DNA of 44,359 nt from Bordetella parapertussis. Its GTDB lineage: Bacteria; Pseudomonadota; Gammaproteobacteria; Burkholderiales; Burkholderiaceae_C. The stretch lies in NCBI GenBank assembly GCA_945888535.1, contig CAMDAN010000009.1:1-44359 (forward strand). Direction: 5' to 3'. Shown here in pieces: positions 31,709 through 40,722 of this stretch (positions are counted from its first letter, which is position 1; each line of letters opens with the position of its first letter). The notes under the pieces were generated by a model, which worked only from the letters and a program-made list of their open reading frames with translations, did no database searches and had not been told where the DNA came from. The position numbers and the translations under genes were made by a program.

Positions 31709-32710
31709 TTGAAAATACTGGTCACAGGTGGCGTTGGATATATTGGAAGCCATACAGCTGTAGAGCTCGTGCTCGCTGGTCACGAAGTGGTGTTGTACGA
31801 TAATTTAAGTAACAGTAATTCATCTGTAGTTGATGCCATTGAAAAAATAGTAGAAAAAAAAATATCACTGATTGAAGGTGATGTAAGAAATACGGATTTA
31901 TTAATTAATTGTTTTAAACAATTTGAAATCAATGCCGTTATGCATTTTGCGGGTCTAAAAGCTGTTGGCGATTCCGTAATCAATCCAATTGAATATTTTT
32001 CAAATAATGTTCAAGGTGTGATAAGCCTGCTGCAGGCAATGCAAAAAGTTGGTATTAAAAAATTAGTTTTTAGTAGCAGTGCGACTGTATATGGTGAGCC
32101 TAAATACCTTCCCGTTGATGAAATGCACCCCCTTCAAGTTACTAATCCTTACGGAAGAACAAAGCTTCATATTGAAGAAATGCTTAGTGATGTTGCAAAA
32201 AGTGACCCTGAGTGGGGAGTAGTTTGCCTTCGATACTTTAATCCAGTGGGAGCGCATGTAAGCGGTCTCATTGGTGAGAGCGTAAAGGGAGCTGCTAACA
32301 ATCTAATGCCCTATATTGTCAAAGTCGCATCTGGTGAAAACCCAAAGTTAAATATATTTGGTTCAGACTATCCGACTCTAGATGGAACCGGCGTTAGAGA
32401 TTATTTACACATAATGGATCTTGCACAAGGTCATTTAGCTGCTTTAAAGTACTTAAATAACAACAAAGGTTGGCATGCATTTAACCTTGGTACTGGAATT
32501 GGTTATTCTGTATTACAAATTATTGAGGCATTTTCTAAAGTTAGTGGGAAATCAATCCCTTACGTTTTGTGCCCAAGGCGTGAAGGTGATGTTCCTCAAT
32601 GCTATGCCGATCCCGCAAAGTCAAACCAATTACTAGGTTGGTTTGCAAGTCAAAATATTCATGCAATGTGTGAAAGCGCATGGAGTTACCAAATCAGTAC
32701 ACCTTCTTAA
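31709..32710 (+). CDS. galE: UDP-glucose 4-epimerase
   Basis: The 333-aa short-chain dehydrogenase interconverts UDP-Glc and UDP-Gal, or their GlcNAc/GalNAc forms. NAD binding is by GGVGYIGSH at residues 7-15, VFSSSATVYGEP supplies the catalytic Ser, and the YGRTK motif gives Tyr-x3-Lys. The C-terminus has GTGVRDYLHIMDLAQGH, a GalE signature. It is AT-rich and starts four bases after the regulator. It is not a PseB-type dehydratase. Confidence 0.95.
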   Translation: MKILVTGGVGYIGSHTAVELVLAGHEVVLYDNLSNSNSSVVDAIEKIVEKKISLIEGDVRNTDLLINCFKQFEINAVMHFAGLKAVGDSVINPIEYFSNNVQGVISLLQAMQKVGIKKLVFSSSATVYGEPKYLPVDEMHPLQVTNPYGRTKLHIEEMLSDVAKSDPEWGVVCLRYFNPVGAHVSGLIGESVKGAANNLMPYIVKVASGENPKLNIFGSDYPTLDGTGVRDYLHIMDLAQGHLAALKYLNNNKGWHAFNLGTGIGYSVLQIIEAFSKVSGKSIPYVLCPRREGDVPQCYADPAKSNQLLGWFASQNIHAMCESAWSYQISTPS

Positions 32711-32749
32711 TAGTTGCCGCTATAACAGTCGAATGCATTTAAATTTGCG

Positions 32750-34540
32750 ATGTTCAATTTCAATAAATACCATCGTGCACTTCTAATCCGTTTGTGGCAC
32801 CACATCAGCCCCCGCCGGCGTGGACAATTCGGGTTGTTGCTGTTACTGATGTTAGCGGCTTCATTGGCCGAAATCTGCAGCATCGGTGCAGTACTGCCCT
32901 TTTTAGGCGCATTAACGGCGCCTGTGCGCGTGTTTGAGCATCCGGTCGCGCAGCCTGTAATCAACGCGTTTGGCTTCACCCAGCCTGCACAAATGCTTTT
33001 ACCCCTAACGGTGGTTTTTGCCTTCGCAGCGCTGCTGGCAGGAGCCATGCGCCTACTTTTATTGTGGGCTAGCACGCGTCTTACCTACGCTGCAGGAGCC
33101 GACCTAAGCATCAGCATTTACCGCCGTACGCTTTACCAGCCCTATACCGTGCATTGCTCGCGCAACAGCAGCGAAATCATCAACGGGATCTCCAACAAGA
33201 CTGGCAGTGTGATTTACATCATCACCCAACTATTGACTCTTGCCAGTTCAGGCCTCATGCTGACGGTAATTTTGGTAGCCCTGCTGTCAGTAGATCCTTT
33301 TATCGCGCTGTCTGCATTCGGTGGCTTCGGGCTTATTTATCTGATCATTATTCAGCTGACCCGCTCGCGCCTGCAGGCAAATAGTGCCCAGGTTGCATTT
33401 GAGTCCACCAATGTCATCAAGTCCCTGCAAGAAGGGCTGGGTGGCATAAGAGATGTGCTTATCGACGGCAGCCAAGAAACCTACTGCCAAGTCTATCGCA
33501 ATGCTGACCTGCCCCTGCGCAGGGCCCAGGGTAACAGCTCCTTCATCCAGTCCAGCCCACGCTTTGGCATGGAGGCCTTGGGCATGATTCTTATTTCCGG
33601 TCTCGCCTACTCCCTTGCTTTACAAACAGACGGCATCGCCAAGGCCATCCCCGTGCTAGGTGCTTTGGCTTTGGGGGCCCAGCGCCTGCTGCCGGTGTTG
33701 CAGCAAGCCTACGCTGCGTGGACAGGAATACAGAGTGGACGTGAATCTTTGAAAGACGCGCTAGATTTACTTGATCAGCCCTTGCCCGACTATGCAGACC
33801 AACCACCCGCAACGCCTATCCCCTTTAAGAAAGACATTCGTCTAACGCAGTTGTCTTTGCGATACCAACCAGAATCGCCCTTTGTATTGAATGGCCTCAA
33901 TCTAACCATTCCCAAAGGAAGCAGGGTGGGTTTTATCGGCACCACCGGCAGCGGCAAAAGCACATTACTTGACATCATCATGGGCCTTCTGGAGCCCAGC
34001 GCCGGCAGCCTGCAGATCGATGGCCAGGTGCTTACCCCACATAATCAGCGGGCCTGGCAAGACCATATCTCCCACGTACCACAAACCATATTTCTGTCAG
34101 ATAGCACGATTGAAGAAAACATTGCCTTCGGTGTGCCCAAAGCGCAGATTGACCCAGCGCGCGTGCGCCAAGCGGCGCAGCAGGCCCAAATTGCCCACAG
34201 CATCGAGTCCTGGCCCCAGGGCTACCAAACCTTTGTGGGTGAGCGGGGTATTCGTCTCTCTGGTGGGCAGCGACAACGCATTGGAATTGCCCGCGCGCTC
34301 TACAAGCAAGCCGACGTTATTATTTTTGACGAAGCCACCAATGCACTGGATGGAGAAACCGAGCGATCCGTCATGCAAGCCATTGAAGGCTTGAGTCAAA
34401 ACATCACCCTGCTTATAATTGCCCACAGACTAACAACGCTTAGAAATTGCACGCATGTTGTGGAACTGGCTGGCGGGCGTATCAAGCGTGCTGGTACTTA
34501 CCAAGACATTGTGGATCAACCCCTAGGCGCACACCCATGA
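32750..34540 (+). CDS. ABC transporter, fused permease/ATPase (PglK-like flippase)
   Basis: The 596-aa half-transporter has an N-terminal six-helix domain (residues 25-320) and an ATPase domain. Walker A is GTTGSGKST, the signature is LSGGQRQRIGIARALY, Walker B is VIIFDEATNALD and the H-loop is IAHRLTT. The architecture and context match PglK-type enzymes that flip lipid-linked oligosaccharides, or otherwise export polysaccharide. Its stop overlaps the ATG of pseC. Its composition returns to high G+C compared with galE. Confidence 0.88.
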   Translation: MFNFNKYHRALLIRLWHHISPRRRGQFGLLLLLMLAASLAEICSIGAVLPFLGALTAPVRVFEHPVAQPVINAFGFTQPAQMLLPLTVVFAFAALLAGAMRLLLLWASTRLTYAAGADLSISIYRRTLYQPYTVHCSRNSSEIINGISNKTGSVIYIITQLLTLASSGLMLTVILVALLSVDPFIALSAFGGFGLIYLIIIQLTRSRLQANSAQVAFESTNVIKSLQEGLGGIRDVLIDGSQETYCQVYRNADLPLRRAQGNSSFIQSSPRFGMEALGMILISGLAYSLALQTDGIAKAIPVLGALALGAQRLLPVLQQAYAAWTGIQSGRESLKDALDLLDQPLPDYADQPPATPIPFKKDIRLTQLSLRYQPESPFVLNGLNLTIPKGSRVGFIGTTGSGKSTLLDIIMGLLEPSAGSLQIDGQVLTPHNQRAWQDHISHVPQTIFLSDSTIEENIAFGVPKAQIDPARVRQAAQQAQIAHSIESWPQGYQTFVGERGIRLSGGQRQRIGIARALYKQADVIIFDEATNALDGETERSVMQAIEGLSQNITLLIIAHRLTTLRNCTHVVELAGGRIKRAGTYQDIVDQPLGAHP

Positions 34541-35706
34541 ACATCATCCCCTACAGTTGCCAAGACATTAACCAGGCCGACATCGACGCGGTGGTCGCTG
34601 TCTTGCATTCTGATTGTCTGACCCAGGGCCCCATCGTGCCCGCTTTTGAAGAGGCCGTGGCCCTACAGTGCGGTGCGCAGCATGCGGTGGCTGTTAACAG
34701 CGCTACCAGCGCGTTGCACATCGCTTGTTTAGCGCTCGGTGTTGGCCCGGGTGATTGTGTGTGGACCACCCCCATAACTTTTGTGGCCACGGCCAACTGC
34801 GCCCTGTATTGCGGTGCCACGGTGGATTTTGTAGATATCGATCCTCGGACCTACAACCTCAGCGTAGACCGCTTGGCTGAGAAGTTGGCTGTGGCAGCTA
34901 GATTAGGTCAATTGCCCAAAGTGGTCATCCCGGTGCACCTGTCTGGTCAACCGTGTGACATGGTCGGCATCCATGCATTGAGCCAGCAGTATGGTTTCAA
35001 GATCATCGAGGACGCCTCTCACGCTATAAGCGGTAAATACCAAGGAGCCCCCATAGGTAACGGCCGCTATGCGGACATTACCGTCTTCAGCTTTCATCCC
35101 GTCAAAATCATTACCAGCGGTGAGGGCGGCATGGCCTTGACCAACGATGCTGCGCTTGCCACCCGCTTGCGCCTTCTACGAAGTCATGGTATCAGCAGCA
35201 CCCCAGAAGACATGCAGCCCCGCCCCGCGCAGGAAATCTGGAATTACCAACAAATCGCTCTGGGCTTTAACTACCGCATGACAGATATTCACGCGGCACT
35301 GGGTCTGAGCCAAATGCGGCGCTTAGACGAATTTCTAATCCAGCGCCACACCATAGCCCAGCGATATAACCAGCTATTGGCTGAGTTGCCTGTTACCACT
35401 CCATGGCAGCACCCGGACAGTTATTCGGCGTATCACCTCTATGTCATTCGCCTCCAATTGTCTTCAAAAAGTAAAACTCAGCGCCAGGTTTACGACGCAT
35501 TTCGCGCAGCGGGTATCTTGGTCAACCTCCACTACATTCCCGTCTACCGCCATCCTTATTTCGAACAAATGGGCTTTACTGCAGGCTATTGTCTAGAGGC
35601 GGAAGAATACTACTCACAGGCCATCAGTATTCCCATGTATCCGGGACTTACGGTCATGCAACAAGACTTAGTTGTGCAAGTTCTAGGGAGGGTATTTGGC
35701 GCGTAA
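34537..35706 (+). CDS. pseC: UDP-4-amino-4,6-dideoxy-N-acetyl-altrosamine transaminase PseC
   Basis: The 389-aa PLP aminotransferase of the DegT family performs the second step of pseudaminic acid synthesis. The opening IPYSCQDINQADIDAVVAVLHSDCLTQGP is the PseC pattern. The PLP Lys is in FSFHPVKIITSGEGG and the preceding IIEDASHAISGKY matches the cofactor site. The C-terminal HLYVIRLQL and LVNLHYIPVYRHPYF are substrate-site blocks. ATG was chosen in the ATGA overlap with the ABC gene; an upstream frame has no match. Confidence 0.9.
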   Translation: MNIIPYSCQDINQADIDAVVAVLHSDCLTQGPIVPAFEEAVALQCGAQHAVAVNSATSALHIACLALGVGPGDCVWTTPITFVATANCALYCGATVDFVDIDPRTYNLSVDRLAEKLAVAARLGQLPKVVIPVHLSGQPCDMVGIHALSQQYGFKIIEDASHAISGKYQGAPIGNGRYADITVFSFHPVKIITSGEGGMALTNDAALATRLRLLRSHGISSTPEDMQPRPAQEIWNYQQIALGFNYRMTDIHAALGLSQMRRLDEFLIQRHTIAQRYNQLLAELPVTTPWQHPDSYSAYHLYVIRLQLSSKSKTQRQVYDAFRAAGILVNLHYIPVYRHPYFEQMGFTAGYCLEAEEYYSQAISIPMYPGLTVMQQDLVVQVLGRVFGA

Positions 35707-35744
35707 CCTTGTATTAATTTATATACTTATGGGGAGAATTTTAA

Positions 35745-36689
35745 ATGATTGAGATATCACCAGACGACAAAGATTTATTTTTGAGTAGGGGGTGGATTTC
35801 TGTTTCATTGAATTTGAAAAATGAAAAAATTGCTCAATATTTTGAAGGATTAAAAAATACAAGAATTCGCGCAATTGAAAATAAAGATATTCCGCGGCGA
35901 GTCTACTACGATCACCTATTTGACTTCAATTTGGCAGCAATTGAAACTCCCTTTAGAAATGACATATGTTCTCCAGAAATCAGAGAAATGTTTATGGAGA
36001 TAAAATTGGGGTCAGCAATAAAACAACTTTCAGGATGGGATGAAATTTATTGTCCTTTGGCAAGATTGTTTTGTATGGGAAATTATAAATACAGAGGAGT
36101 GTGGCATCGGGATTCCCCGCTACAAATTAACAACTTTGACCAAACGCCTTCGATTCAGGTTGGAATATATTTCGAGCGACAATTCGGTTTTCGAATTCTA
36201 AAGAAGGAATTTGATTTTGGAGGAAAACGTTCTTTGTTTTGCAGCATAGAGGATTCAAATAATTTACAAAATATTGGTATCCCTGTATCGCTTCCGAGCA
36301 ATGGATACGATCGAGTAGGCGGGGAAGCTGGATCCATTTTGTTTTTTGATCCAAAATTGCTACATCAAGGCTCAACGAATGGATCTAGGTATGACTTTCA
36401 TATGCGCTTTATTCCATTGAATGAAGATGTAAATTTGGATCGTTTGGTTACGAATGATTTTCAGGATTTTCAGGTTGATGGATACCTTGGTGAGTCAGCA
36501 AACACCGATTTGCTAAGAACTGAGGGTATTACAACCCATGACCGACAGCGGATGGGGCTGAGGGTCTTGAATTCATTCGGATATTGGTCAGGGTTGCGAA
36601 ACGTAATGAAGCTTTGGAAATATAAACCATCGAATGAAGATAAGTGGAGAGTGGATACTTTTGCGAATACTATGCTTCAGTCAGAGTGA
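35745..36689 (+). CDS. Fe(II)/2-oxoglutarate dioxygenase-like protein
   Basis: The 314-aa protein resembles phytanoyl-CoA dioxygenase-type enzymes. The iron site is suggested by VWHRDSPL (HxD, residues about 124-126), a late histidine in LLHQGSTNGS, and Arg in MRFIPL for 2-oxoglutarate. The remaining sequence is not recognised. It lies between pseC and pseF, is AT-rich compared with both, and has its own ribosome site GGGGAGA. Hydroxylation or oxidation of a glycan component is possible but inferred. Confidence 0.65.
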   Translation: MIEISPDDKDLFLSRGWISVSLNLKNEKIAQYFEGLKNTRIRAIENKDIPRRVYYDHLFDFNLAAIETPFRNDICSPEIREMFMEIKLGSAIKQLSGWDEIYCPLARLFCMGNYKYRGVWHRDSPLQINNFDQTPSIQVGIYFERQFGFRILKKEFDFGGKRSLFCSIEDSNNLQNIGIPVSLPSNGYDRVGGEAGSILFFDPKLLHQGSTNGSRYDFHMRFIPLNEDVNLDRLVTNDFQDFQVDGYLGESANTDLLRTEGITTHDRQRMGLRVLNSFGYWSGLRNVMKLWKYKPSNEDKWRVDTFANTMLQSE

Positions 36690-36757
36690 GATGGTCGACC
36701 AACAAATTTTGCTAATGCTGATTTCATTGCATGCATGACAGCAAGTAGATTTATTCG

Positions 36758-37465
36758 ATGAACATCGCCATCATCCCTGCCCGTGGCGGCAGCAAACGCA
36801 TCCCGCGCAAAAACATAAAGATGTTTTGCGGCAAGCCGATGATTGCCTGGTCTATCGAGGCGGCCAAGTCGTCGGGTTTGTTTGAACACATCATCGTCTC
36901 CACCGATGATGTAGAGATTGCAGACGTGGCCAAGCAATGGGGGGCGGAGGTGCCGTTCATGCGCCCGCCGGAGTTTTCAAATGACTTTGCGGGCACCACC
37001 GAAGTGATTGCCCATGCCACCCAGTGGGCACAAGACCAGGGTTGGTCGCCTGAGGCCGTGTGCTGCATCTATGCCACGGCCCCCTTTGTGCTGCGGGATG
37101 ATCTCGAACGTGGGTTCGATGCACTGCGCTCTGGCCCCTGGGCTTACGCTTTTACAGCCACCGAATTTGCAGCACCCATTTTTCGGGCCTTCAAGCAATT
37201 GGAGACAGGCGGGATAGAAATGTTCTTCCCAGAGCACTTCCCGACCCGCTCGCAGGACCTGCCTGTGGCATTGCATGATGCCGGTCAGTTCTATTGGGGC
37301 CGGCCCGATGCATGGCTATCCGGTGCTCGCATATTTGATATGCATTCCATTCCGGTGTTGATTCCACGTTGGCGTGTGCAAGATATTGACACCGTGGACG
37401 ATTGGATTCAGGCTGAAATACTGGCTCCGTTGGTTATGAATTCCGCGGAGACTGGAAATGCATGA
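36758..37465 (+). CDS. pseF: Pseudaminic acid cytidylyltransferase PseF
   Basis: The 235-aa enzyme activates pseudaminic acid with CTP to form CMP-pseudaminic acid. The N-terminal motif IIPARGGSKRIPRKNIK binds the nucleotide. The PseF-specific middle SNDFAGTTEVIAHA and HDAGQFYWGRPDAWL are present, and WRVQDIDTVDDWIQAE closes the domain. It overlaps the deacetylase gene by eight bases. Confidence 0.93.
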   Translation: MNIAIIPARGGSKRIPRKNIKMFCGKPMIAWSIEAAKSSGLFEHIIVSTDDVEIADVAKQWGAEVPFMRPPEFSNDFAGTTEVIAHATQWAQDQGWSPEAVCCIYATAPFVLRDDLERGFDALRSGPWAYAFTATEFAAPIFRAFKQLETGGIEMFFPEHFPTRSQDLPVALHDAGQFYWGRPDAWLSGARIFDMHSIPVLIPRWRVQDIDTVDDWIQAEILAPLVMNSAETGNA

Positions 37466-38141
37466 TTCAGTTTTAGTAATCGCGGCCCATCCGGATGATG
37501 AGGTGCTAGGCTGCGGCGGCACTCTGGCCAAATGGGTGGACGCAGGTGCCAGTGTGCACGTGGCATTTTTGGCCGATGGTGTGTTTTCGCGCAGTGGCGA
37601 GCCGCAGGCGCAACAAGCGCAACTCGCGGAGCGGCGCAGCGCAGCCCGGACGGCCTGCGGAATTCTTGGGGTCCATTCAGTTTCCTTCGGAGATTTTCCG
37701 GATAACCGGATGGACACGGTTGCACTGCTGGACATCGCACAAGCAGTCGAGGCGCTGGTCCGGGAACACCTCCCCGACACGGTGCTGACGCACCACGCAG
37801 GCGACGTCAACGTTGACCATAGGTTGTTGCATGAAGCGGTGGTGACTGCCTGCAGGCCGCAGGCAGGACATCCGGTGAAAACGATATTGTGCTTTGAAAT
37901 AGCCTCCAGCACGGAATGGCAGCTACCTGCTAGTGCGCAACCTTTTGCCCCAAATTGGTTTGTCGACATTTCCGCGACATTCGCACGAAAAATGGACGCA
38001 TTGCAGACTTATTCCGAAGAGCTGCGTGAATGGCCCCATCCCCGATCCCTGCAAGGGGTCGCTCATCTCGCACATTGGCGCGGCGCAACAGTGGGGGTAG
38101 ATGCGGCAGAAGCTTTCATACTGGGGCGGCGTCTGTTGTGA
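37458..38141 (+). CDS. PIG-L family deacetylase
   Basis: The 227-aa zinc-dependent LmbE/PIG-L amidase is marked by AHPDDE (residues 10-15), a late Asp-His in HHAGDVNVDHRLLHEAV, and PDTVLTHH. These enzymes remove an N-acetyl or similar acyl group from amino sugars. Its position inside the pse gene set, between pseF and pseG, suggests it alters the N-acyl groups of a nonulosonic acid or its precursor. Confidence 0.88.
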   Translation: MHDSVLVIAAHPDDEVLGCGGTLAKWVDAGASVHVAFLADGVFSRSGEPQAQQAQLAERRSAARTACGILGVHSVSFGDFPDNRMDTVALLDIAQAVEALVREHLPDTVLTHHAGDVNVDHRLLHEAVVTACRPQAGHPVKTILCFEIASSTEWQLPASAQPFAPNWFVDISATFARKMDALQTYSEELREWPHPRSLQGVAHLAHWRGATVGVDAAEAFILGRRLL

Positions 38142-39181
38142 ATGTTGTATTTCGGGTCGATGCGGCAAAAAGTATTGGCGCTGGGCACCTTGTCCGTTGC
38201 TTTAACTTGGCTCAAGCAATAAGCGGGCGTGGGGCAGAAATACGCTTTATTTGCCGTGACAGCCCTGACAAAATTTTTGACCAGATAGTTGGAGATAAAT
38301 TTGAAGTGATGGTCTTGCCCATAGTGCCCAGCCAGACCATTTCACAGCTGCAAGATGCCCAGGAAACGATACAGGCAATGAATGGCAAGGTGCCCGATTG
38401 GCTCATAGTTGACAGTTATGTGCTGGACATGACATGGGAGTCGGTGCTACGCCCCTATGCCGGTAAGCTTATGGCTGTCGATGATCAGGCCAATCGGAAG
38501 CACGACTGTGATCTGTTGCTCGATCAGAATTATTCTCTTGCCGGCAGTGACCGGTATGCCGGATGGGTGCCGTCCCATTGCAAGATGATGCTTGGTCCTC
38601 AGTATGCACTGTTGCCTGAAAAATTCAGAAGCGCGCGCGATCAACAAACTGAAAAAAAAGGTCAACTGAATAAGTTGCTGATATTTTTTACGGCGGGAGA
38701 TGACCAGCATGAGACCTTGAAAGCGATGCATGGCGTAGCTCAATTTGGAAAAGCCTCCGGCGTGGATGTCGTGATCGGCTCCTCAAACGAGGATAAGAAA
38801 GATATTGAAGCAATGTGCTGGCGATACGGATGGGGCTATCACTGCCAGGTGGACTACATGCATGAACTACTGGCAAATGCGGATCTGGCCATCGGGGCTG
38901 GCGGAATCAGCAATTGGGAGCGATGTGCGCTTGGAGTACCTGCCTTGGTAGTTGTGCTTGCGGAAAATCAAGCAGCCATTGCGAACGACCTGGCGAAAGC
39001 CGGCGCCATTATTAATATGGGAAAAAGCAGAGAAACGTACCCCGATGTTTATGCAAGACAGCTGGCTTCCATGACAAGCGAATTGCTACGGTCTATGTCT
39101 GAAACTGCACGGCAGCTAGTGGATGGAATGGGGCCAAACAGAGTGGCGCAGGACATTTATTTAAATAAGATCCTACCGTAG
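38138..39181 (+). CDS. pseG: UDP-2,4-diacetamido-2,4,6-trideoxy-altropyranose hydrolase PseG
   Basis: The 347-aa GT-B-like hydrolase releases UDP from the 2,4-diacetamido sugar. It begins with a GTG inside the previous stop (GTGA). The PseG pattern is FRVDAAKSIGAGHLVRCFNLA (GxGH motif), the central VPDWLIVDSYVLD and LMAVDDQANRKHDCDLLLDQN, and the C-terminal AIGAGGISNWERCALGVPAL. It precedes the synthase gene by 12 bp. Confidence 0.9.
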   Translation: MNVVFRVDAAKSIGAGHLVRCFNLAQAISGRGAEIRFICRDSPDKIFDQIVGDKFEVMVLPIVPSQTISQLQDAQETIQAMNGKVPDWLIVDSYVLDMTWESVLRPYAGKLMAVDDQANRKHDCDLLLDQNYSLAGSDRYAGWVPSHCKMMLGPQYALLPEKFRSARDQQTEKKGQLNKLLIFFTAGDDQHETLKAMHGVAQFGKASGVDVVIGSSNEDKKDIEAMCWRYGWGYHCQVDYMHELLANADLAIGAGGISNWERCALGVPALVVVLAENQAAIANDLAKAGAIINMGKSRETYPDVYARQLASMTSELLRSMSETARQLVDGMGPNRVAQDIYLNKILP

Positions 39182-39193
39182 GAACGAATTACC

Positions 39194-40261
39194 ATGAACA
39201 AACCTCAGAGCATTTTCCAGATAGGCTCGATTGCAATCGGGCCAGATGCCCCTCCTTATTGCATTGCAGAAGTTGGCCTAAACCACAATGGAGACGTGCA
39301 GGTTGCAAAGCGGATGATTGACGTCGCAAAGGAAGTCGGTGCTGACGCGGTCAAATTTCAGACATTCAGGGCAGAAGAGTTTTGCGGGGATGCTGAGCAA
39401 CTTTTTACGTATAAATCTCAAGGCCAAAGCGTAACAGAGTCAATGCTTGTCATGTTCAAGCGATACGAGTTCCCGGAAAGCTATTGGGCGGAAATTAAGA
39501 GTTATTGCATCGCGGCCGGCATAGAATTTTTCTCGACCCCACAAAACAGATCAGACCTTGATCTGCTGCTGAAGGTGGGCGTACCCGCCGTTAAGGTCGG
39601 ATCAGATGACTTTACAAACCTTCCGTTACTGCGGAGTTACGCCGAAACAAAATTGCCGTTGATTTTGTCCTGTGGCATGAGCGACCTGGCTGAGGTGCAT
39701 CAGGCACTCGAAGCCGTAGGCTGGTTTGATGGATACCCGGTATCGTTGTTGTTGTGTACCTCTCAATATCCGACGCCGCCACAGGATGTGAATATCATCA
39801 AAATAAAGACCCTGCAAAATGCCTTTCCGGGCCTTATCGTAGGTTTTTCAGACCACACGACCGGGGCACAGGCCGCCGCGCTGGCAGTTGCATGCGGAGC
39901 GAAAATTTTCGAAAAGCATTTCACCTTGTCACACGACATGGCCGGCCCGGACCACTGGTTTTCCGAAGAGCCAAAAGGACTTGCTGAGTGGATACAAGGT
40001 ATCAAGACGGCACACGAGCTGATGGGTAGCCCATTCATCAGGCCCACTGCTCCCGAGCGCGACATGCGGTTAATTGCCCGCCGAAGCGTGGTGGCGCTGA
40101 CTGACATCAAACAAGGCCAGACACTGGACCAGCACAACACGGGGCTGCGCCGCCCGGGGAGCGGGCTTCCGCCGGAAATGCTGAATCAAGTATTGGGAAT
40201 GCAGTCAACGCGAGATATTAGCAAGGGAGATCGCCTGAGAATCGGGGATATGCAGCCATGA
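39194..40261 (+). CDS. pseI: Pseudaminic acid synthase PseI (NeuB family)
   Basis: The 355-aa enzyme condenses the hexose with phosphoenolpyruvate. The NeuB barrel is shown by CIAEVGLNHNGDVQVAKRMI, ADAVKFQTF, VKVGSDDFTNLPLL, and FSDHTTGAQAAALAVACGAKIFEKHFTL. A C-terminal SAF (antifreeze-like) domain follows with RRSVVALTDIKQGQTL. PseI is favoured over the sialic- or legionaminic-acid branch because pseC, pseF and pseG are adjacent. Confidence 0.88.
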   Translation: MNKPQSIFQIGSIAIGPDAPPYCIAEVGLNHNGDVQVAKRMIDVAKEVGADAVKFQTFRAEEFCGDAEQLFTYKSQGQSVTESMLVMFKRYEFPESYWAEIKSYCIAAGIEFFSTPQNRSDLDLLLKVGVPAVKVGSDDFTNLPLLRSYAETKLPLILSCGMSDLAEVHQALEAVGWFDGYPVSLLLCTSQYPTPPQDVNIIKIKTLQNAFPGLIVGFSDHTTGAQAAALAVACGAKIFEKHFTLSHDMAGPDHWFSEEPKGLAEWIQGIKTAHELMGSPFIRPTAPERDMRLIARRSVVALTDIKQGQTLDQHNTGLRRPGSGLPPEMLNQVLGMQSTRDISKGDRLRIGDMQP

Positions 40262-40722
40262 TGAGAGATCCATCGAAGGCGGAGTTGCAGGAATGGTTCA
40301 CGAAGTTGACGACCTTTGCAGGCAATCAATTCCATCCACTGGTGTGGGTTGTCGGGGAGCCGCACATTGGAACAGGTGTTTATATTGGGGGATTTTCAGA
40401 GGTAAACGCAAAACATGCTATGGTGGAAATTGGTGATGGATGCGATATTGCATCGTTCGTCAGTATTAATTGTGCAGACTCGCACCGGAAATGTATTGGC
40501 ATAAAGGATGATGTCGAGCGCGCCGACATCATCATTGAAAACAATGTTTTCATAGGCTCTCATTCGGTGATAAGGGGAGGTGCGAGAATAGGACACCATT
40601 CAGTCGTCGCTGCGGGCACTATCGTTGGCCCGATCACGGCACCACCCTATTCGCTAATCATTGGAAATCCAGCTACAGTCAAACCAGGTTATTTTCTCAA
40701 CCAAGCAGGATTGGCAGAGTGA
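40258..40722 (+). CDS. Left-handed beta-helix (hexapeptide) acyltransferase
   Basis: The 154-aa protein has hexapeptide repeats, e.g. VEIGDGCDIASFVSI, IIENNVFIGSHSVIRGGARIGHHSVVAAGTIV, and ends with a typical PYSLIIGNPATVKPGYF. Such enzymes transfer an acetyl or related group from acyl-CoA to a sugar amine or hydroxyl. It may replace the missing PseH, but PseH belongs to the GNAT fold rather than this one. It overlaps PseI by four bases and the aminotransferase by four. Confidence 0.85.
   Translation: MMRDPSKAELQEWFTKLTTFAGNQFHPLVWVVGEPHIGTGVYIGGFSEVNAKHAMVEIGDGCDIASFVSINCADSHRKCIGIKDDVERADIIIENNVFIGSHSVIRGGARIGHHSVVAAGTIVGPITAPPYSLIIGNPATVKPGYFLNQAGLAE

Noticed and set aside
31709..32710. 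galE gene as the missing PseB
   Set aside because: The FSSSATVYGEP and GTGVRDYLHIMDLA motifs are those of UDP-glucose 4-epimerase, not of a 4,6-dehydratase.
40258..40722. Hexapeptide transferase as PseH
   Set aside because: PseH has a GNAT fold; this protein is a left-handed beta-helix. It could replace PseH but is not that family.
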